A program made the position numbers and the translations under genes. A stretch of 64,000 nucleotides of DNA, from the NCBI GenBank assembly GCA_040386975.1, contig JAZKEO010000014.1, positions 1 to 64,000 on the forward strand, read 5' to 3'. Below, one piece after another: positions 60,347 through 64,000 of this stretch. The notes under the pieces were generated by a model that worked only from the letters and a program-made list of their open reading frames with translations, was not told the DNA's origin and searched no databases. Each line of letters opens with the position of its first letter. Position 1 is the first letter of the stretch. This DNA is from M2408 sp040386975 (GTDB lineage Bacteria > Bacteroidota > Bacteroidia > Flavobacteriales_D > Crocinitomicaceae).

Positions 60347-60577
60347 ATTGGTACATTTTAATAGTCCCAATTTTGAGGAGCGATTAAGAATAAATAACAA
60401 TTGTCACCTCCCTTAATCCCTCCTCAAGGAGGGAAACTTGATTATCTTTCAAAAATAATTAATATTAGAAAACGGAAAAGATAAAGGCACTTTACAAATT
60501 TAAAACGGAGTTTACATCAAGTAAATGAGTATTTAAATTTTTAAAGTAACGAATAGATTTTTCGCTTTTCTTATTAA
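60347..60577. repeat. inverted repeat and gap between htpG and the DnaJ gene
   Basis: CCCTCCT-CA-AGGAGGG (60418-60433) with flanking CACCTCCCTTAA matches a repeat type frequent between genes in Bacteroidota. The rest is AT-rich with nothing seen. Confidence 0.5.
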
Positions 60578-62467
60578 TTATACTAATTCAATACTTCTTT
60601 CAATAAACTGATTCAACGCCTCACCTTTCAATAAACCTTGAGAAAGTAAAGCTAAATCTGCTAATTGTTTTGCTTTTTCTGAACGAACAGTTTCGTCAGA
60701 ATTTTGCAAAATTTCGTTTACTTTGGGGTGATTGCTGTTTACAACCAACGAATAGATTTCTGGGAAAGCTCCGTAGAAGCCACCGCCACCCATTTTTTGT
60801 TGCTCCATCATACGACGAATAAATTCTGGTTGCGTAATGATGATTGGAGCTTCCGCTTCACTCATACTTTCAAATTCCACTTTGAATTTATCTTTTGTAA
60901 CAACTCCTTCGAAAATTGGTTTCAATTTCTCTTCGTCTTCTTTCGATAGTTTTGAAGGAATTCCATCTGATTTCTTGATTAATTTATCCAATGTATCAGC
61001 ATCAACTCGAGCAAAAGAAGTATTTTCAAGTTCTTGCTCCATTTTTGAAATCCAGTGAGGAACTAAAGGTCCGTCTAAAACCAATACATCGTATCCACGC
61101 TCTTTCGCCGCTTTTACGAAACCAAATTGATTCTCAACATCATTTGTGTACAAGAAAACAGTTTTTCCATCTTTATCAGTTTGCAAAGCTTTCACTTGCT
61201 CTTTGTATTCTTCAACAGTGAAACATTTTCCATCCGTATTTTTTACCAAAGAAAATTCTTTTGATTTTAAGGCAAATTTATCGTCAGAAAGTGAACCGTA
61301 TTCAACAAAAATTTTCAAATCATCCCATTTAGCTTCAAAATCTGCTCTGTCCTTTTTGAACATTTCTGCCAATTTGTCAGCGACCTTTTTTGTAATATGA
61401 GAAGAGATTTTCTTCACATTGCTATCACTTTGTAAGTAAGAACGAGAAACGTTTAAAGGAATATCTGGCGAATCAATCACACCATGAAGCAAAGTCAAAA
61501 ACTCAGGAACGATTTCCGCAACACTATCCGTAATGAATACTTGATTACAATATAAATTGATTTTATTCTTTTGAACCTCAACGTTTTCCTTGATTTTTGG
61601 AAAATACAAGATTCCGGTTAAATTAAACGGATAATCAACATTTAAGTGAATGTGAAACAAAGGATCTTCAAAAGTCATTGGATACAATTCACGGTAAAAT
61701 GATTTGTAATCTTCGTCTTTCAAATCGATTGGCGCTTTTGTCCAAGCTGGAGCAACGTTATTCACTTGATTTTCAATATCAACTGAAACACGTTTTACTT
61801 TCCCATCTTCGTCTTTTTCTCCTTCTGGAGAATCGATGTATTCCACTTTTGTTCCAAAAACAACTGGAATTGGTAAGAATTTACAGTATTTATCTAAAAT
61901 TCCTTGAATACGATTTTTTTCTAAAAATTCCGCTGAATCTTCGTTGATGTACAAAATAATATCTGTTCCCCTAGTCGTTTTTTCAATTTCAGAAATCGTG
62001 TATTCAGTAGTACCGTTACTTTCCCATTGAACTGCTTGTGAACCTTCATGTCGAGATAAAGTCTGAATTTGAACTTTTTCTGCAACCATAAAAGCTGAGT
62101 AAAAACCTAATCCAAAATGTCCAATGATGCTTTCTGCACCTTCTTTTCCTTCGTATTGTTTCACGAATTCTTCAGCTCCAGAAAATGCAATTTGATTGAT
62201 GTATTTATCAATTTCTTCGCTTGTCATTCCGATACCATTGTCGCGAATCGTAAGTGTTTTAGCTTCTTTATCCAAAAGTAATTCTACTTTCAAATCTCCC
62301 ATTTCACCTTTAAATTCTCCCAATTTGGAAAGAACTTTCATTTTTTGAGTAGCATCTACTGCATTGGAAACCAATTCTCTCAAAAAGATTTCGTGGTCGG
62401 AGTATAAAAATTTTTTAATGATTGGAAAAATATTTTCCGTTTGAACGTTTATTTGACCTTTTTTCAT
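60578..62467 (-). CDS. htpG: molecular chaperone HtpG (Hsp90)
   Basis: The 629-residue product has the GHKL ATPase motifs LRELVSNAVDATQKM (N-box), DNGIGMTSEE, and GHFGLGFYSAFMVAEKV, followed by the middle domain with NVSRSYLQSDSNVKKIS (catalytic Arg) and a dimerisation C-terminus. It is complete and E. coli-like in length. HtpG is the bacterial Hsp90. No clear -7 box was seen near its start. Confidence 0.97.
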   Translation of the reverse strand: MKKGQINVQTENIFPIIKKFLYSDHEIFLRELVSNAVDATQKMKVLSKLGEFKGEMGDLKVELLLDKEAKTLTIRDNGIGMTSEEIDKYINQIAFSGAEEFVKQYEGKEGAESIIGHFGLGFYSAFMVAEKVQIQTLSRHEGSQAVQWESNGTTEYTISEIEKTTRGTDIILYINEDSAEFLEKNRIQGILDKYCKFLPIPVVFGTKVEYIDSPEGEKDEDGKVKRVSVDIENQVNNVAPAWTKAPIDLKDEDYKSFYRELYPMTFEDPLFHIHLNVDYPFNLTGILYFPKIKENVEVQKNKINLYCNQVFITDSVAEIVPEFLTLLHGVIDSPDIPLNVSRSYLQSDSNVKKISSHITKKVADKLAEMFKKDRADFEAKWDDLKIFVEYGSLSDDKFALKSKEFSLVKNTDGKCFTVEEYKEQVKALQTDKDGKTVFLYTNDVENQFGFVKAAKERGYDVLVLDGPLVPHWISKMEQELENTSFARVDADTLDKLIKKSDGIPSKLSKEDEEKLKPIFEGVVTKDKFKVEFESMSEAEAPIIITQPEFIRRMMEQQKMGGGGFYGAFPEIYSLVVNSNHPKVNEILQNSDETVRSEKAKQLADLALLSQGLLKGEALNQFIERSIELV

Positions 62468-62726
62468 TTTTTATTAGATATTAAGACTTGAGGATTCAAA
62501 AGTCAAGACAGCTTGAATCTTCAAATTTTGATTTTTAATTATTTGTTGTGTTTGAGTTTTCAATGATTGTGCCAAGAAGGGTTTTCTGACAAAATGACAA
62601 GTGGAGTGAAGAATGAAAAGTGGAGAATAAAAATATCCTAAAATCCTTTTTAAATTCATAAAATATTTTTAACTTCACTTATGTTTAATTCTGATAATTA
62701 AACAAATTTTACTAAACCCAAAATTC
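62468..62726. other. divergent intergenic region, htpG / radC
   Basis: AT-rich gap with a short TGAAAAGTGGAG-type repeat around 62590-62630 (GAC AAGTGGAGTGAAGAATG). No promoter of the TAnnTTTG form or RNA gene was seen. Confidence 0.5.
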
Positions 62727-63419
62727 ATGTTACAACAAAATCAATCCATCAAATCGTGGGCCGAAGACGACCGCCCACGAGAAAAATTAATGCTGAAAGG
62801 AAAAAAGCAATTGAGTGATTCTGAACTCATTGCGATTTTATTAAATTCTGGTTCTCGTGAACAATCAGCTGTTGATTTAGCAAAAGATTTACTTGCTTCT
62901 TCAAATAATGATTTGGTTGAATTTTCTAAGAAAAATCTTGAAGATTTATGCAAATTCAAAGGAGTTGGCGAAGCAAAAGCAATTACTTTACTCGCTGCCT
63001 TAGAGCTTGGTCGAAGAAGAAAAGATGCAATTGCCCCCCAACAATTGAAAATTATTACTTCCAATCAAGCTTTTCAATATCTAAAACCTTTTTTACAAGA
63101 TTTACTTGTAGAAGAATTTTACGTACTTTTTTTAAATCGAGCAAATGTGATTATAAAACATCTGCAGCTTTCGAGTGGCGGAATGACTGGAACAGTTGTT
63201 GATAATCGCATCATTTTTAAAGAAGCAATTTCATGTTTGGCAAGTTCTATGATTTTGGCTCACAATCATCCAAGTGGACAATTAAAACCAAGTGAACAAG
63301 ACATTCGATTGACAAAAAAAATTGTTGAATTTGGGAAATTAGTTGAAATTGATGTCTTAGATCATCTTATTGTCAACGATTATTCCTATTTTAGTTTTGC
63401 TGATTCAGGAATTTTGTAA
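62727..63419 (+). CDS. radC: RadC-family DNA repair protein (JAB/MPN domain)
   Basis: The 230-residue product has the N-terminal helix-hairpin-helix region (KFKGVGEAKAITLLAALELG) and the MPN metal site HNHPSG (in MILAHNHPSGQLKPSEQDIR), with the start IKSWAEDDRPREKLMLKGKK usual for RadC. RadC is of uncertain function; the name comes from an early repair phenotype. Complete. Followed after 12 bases by a DUF1801 gene. Confidence 0.95.
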   Translation: MLQQNQSIKSWAEDDRPREKLMLKGKKQLSDSELIAILLNSGSREQSAVDLAKDLLASSNNDLVEFSKKNLEDLCKFKGVGEAKAITLLAALELGRRRKDAIAPQQLKIITSNQAFQYLKPFLQDLLVEEFYVLFLNRANVIIKHLQLSSGGMTGTVVDNRIIFKEAISCLASSMILAHNHPSGQLKPSEQDIRLTKKIVEFGKLVEIDVLDHLIVNDYSYFSFADSGIL

Positions 63420-63431
63420 AAATAGTAGAAA

Positions 63432-63872
63432 ATGAATAATCCAAAAACAAATAAAATGCAATCTGTTTCTTTTCGAAATGTGGAAGAATTTTTGGATTAT
63501 TTACCTGAAGAACTTAAAATTGTGTTGACTTTAAGGCAATTGATTTTTGAGTGTATTCCTACAATTACAGAAAAATTATCTTTTAATGTTCCTTTTTATT
63601 TTGGAAATAAAAGTATGTTTTTCATTTGGCCTGCATCTATTTTGTGGGGGAAGAAAAAATCGTATGAAGGTGTACGCTTTGGATTTAGTTATGGCGTTTT
63701 AATGCAAAATGAAGAAAATTACCTTGATTTAGGAGATAGAAAACAAGTTGCTTACAAAGATTTTAAATCTTTGAGTGAAATTGATTTTGACTATTTTAAG
63801 GCTTTGATTTTTGAAGCTTTTGAGATTGATAAGGAATTTAAGAAAACAAAAAATGCCGACTCAAAAAGGTGA
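63432..63872 (+). CDS. DUF1801-like small protein
   Basis: The 146-residue product has the DUF1801/YdhG-like core with NVPFYFGNKSMFFIWPASIL and VRFGFSYGVLMQ, a fold found in many small bacterial proteins without known activity. Helical start (EEFLDYLPEELKIVLTLRQL). The stop codon lies inside the following terminator stem-loop. Confidence 0.8.
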   Translation: MNNPKTNKMQSVSFRNVEEFLDYLPEELKIVLTLRQLIFECIPTITEKLSFNVPFYFGNKSMFFIWPASILWGKKKSYEGVRFGFSYGVLMQNEENYLDLGDRKQVAYKDFKSLSEIDFDYFKALIFEAFEIDKEFKKTKNADSKR

Positions 63873-63882
63873 ATCGGCATTT
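63851..63882 (+). terminator. hairpin terminator of the radC operon
   Basis: AAATGCCGA (63851-63859) pairs perfectly with TCGGCATTT (63874-63882). The stem overlaps the last codons of the DUF1801 gene and serves both sides of the junction with the next, converging gene. Confidence 0.7.
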
Positions 63883-63904
63883 GAAAAAATAATTTAGAAT
63901 TAAA

Positions 63905-64000
63905 TTATCTATTATTTTTACGTTTTGCCCACGCGTCTTCAACAGTCGGAACAAAATGTCCACGACCACCAGCCCGCATATCGTTAAACGTATCAGGAAT
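63905..64000 (-). CDS. C-terminal fragment of an unidentified protein
   Basis: A minus-strand frame enters from the right edge and ends with TAA at 63907-63905. The visible 31 residues end DAWAKRKNNR and include DMRAGGRGHFVPTVE. No stop interrupts it to the edge and it converges on a terminator, which supports a real gene end, but the fragment is too short to name. Confidence 0.5.
   Translation of the reverse strand: MPDTFNDMRAGGRGHFVPTVEDAWAKRKNNR

Noticed and set aside
60347..60400. TTG start at 60400 with GGGAGGTG for the DnaJ-domain gene
   Set aside because: The Shine-Dalgarno-like string is part of a dispersed inverted repeat, and this phylum relies little on such sites; the shorter start matches the family better. 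Not fully excluded.

Overview
The window is a chromosomal segment from a member of the Bacteroidota, most likely a flavobacterium-like lineage (possibly Crocinitomicaceae; this placement is inference). The support is AT-rich DNA, type IX secretion (T9SS) C-terminal sorting domains of both type A and type B, promoters of the Bacteroidota TTTG / TAnnTTTG form, a cysteine-free L36 protein, and dispersed intergenic repeats of a kind common in this phylum.

Region 1 (1-16650, all minus strand) is one uninterrupted str-S10-spc-alpha supercluster. In transcription order it runs rpsL, rpsG, fusA, rpsJ, rplC, rplD, rplW, rplB, rpsS, rplV, rpsC, rplP, rpmC, rpsQ, rplN, rplX, rplE, rpsN, rpsH, rplF, rplR, rpsE, rpmD, rplO, secY, infA, rpmJ, rpsM, rpsK, rpsD and rpoA (cut by the window edge). 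A near-perfect promoter precedes rpsL. tuf, adk and map are absent from the positions they occupy in many other bacteria.

Region 2 (16650-26100, minus) holds a large T9SS-secreted protein coupled to a small secreted protein, a DUF58/MoxR pair and RecQ. Region 3 (26097-35100, mostly plus) holds an FkbM methyltransferase, prfB without its programmed frameshift, dxr, a small lipoprotein, rlmN, wecB (minus), two outer-membrane beta-barrel-like proteins and, between those two, a probable ~95-nt small RNA with its own promoter and terminator.

Region 4 (35200-44400) holds a Nudix CoA pyrophosphatase-like gene coupled to a lipoprotein, two small unknowns, sppA, three tandem single-stranded-DNA-binding proteins that all lack the usual acidic tail, a divergent Orc1/Cdc6-like P-loop ATPase, a lipoprotein-hydrolase pair and a fasciclin-domain protein. 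Region 5 (44684-52500) holds an LTA4H-like M1 aminopeptidase, an AlkC/AlkD-like HEAT-repeat protein with an Ig-like tail, a LemA-TPM-TPM-TPM operon and divergent membrane-protein/recR genes. Region 6 (52584-64000) holds the secreted protein often misnamed asparagine synthetase B, a type B T9SS protein with Ig-like repeats, dnaB, a type A T9SS protein, a TerB-DnaJ protein, htpG, radC and a DUF1801 gene.

Most of the window is ordinary core chromosome. The parts that most deserve follow-up are the small RNA at 33400-33507, the tail-less SSB trio beside the divergent ATPase (39359-42185), the SSB-tip-like end of DnaB, the apparently leaderless promoters of recR, dnaB and a small gene, and the duplicated TPM genes. 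No tRNA, rRNA, CRISPR array, insertion sequence or integrase was found.
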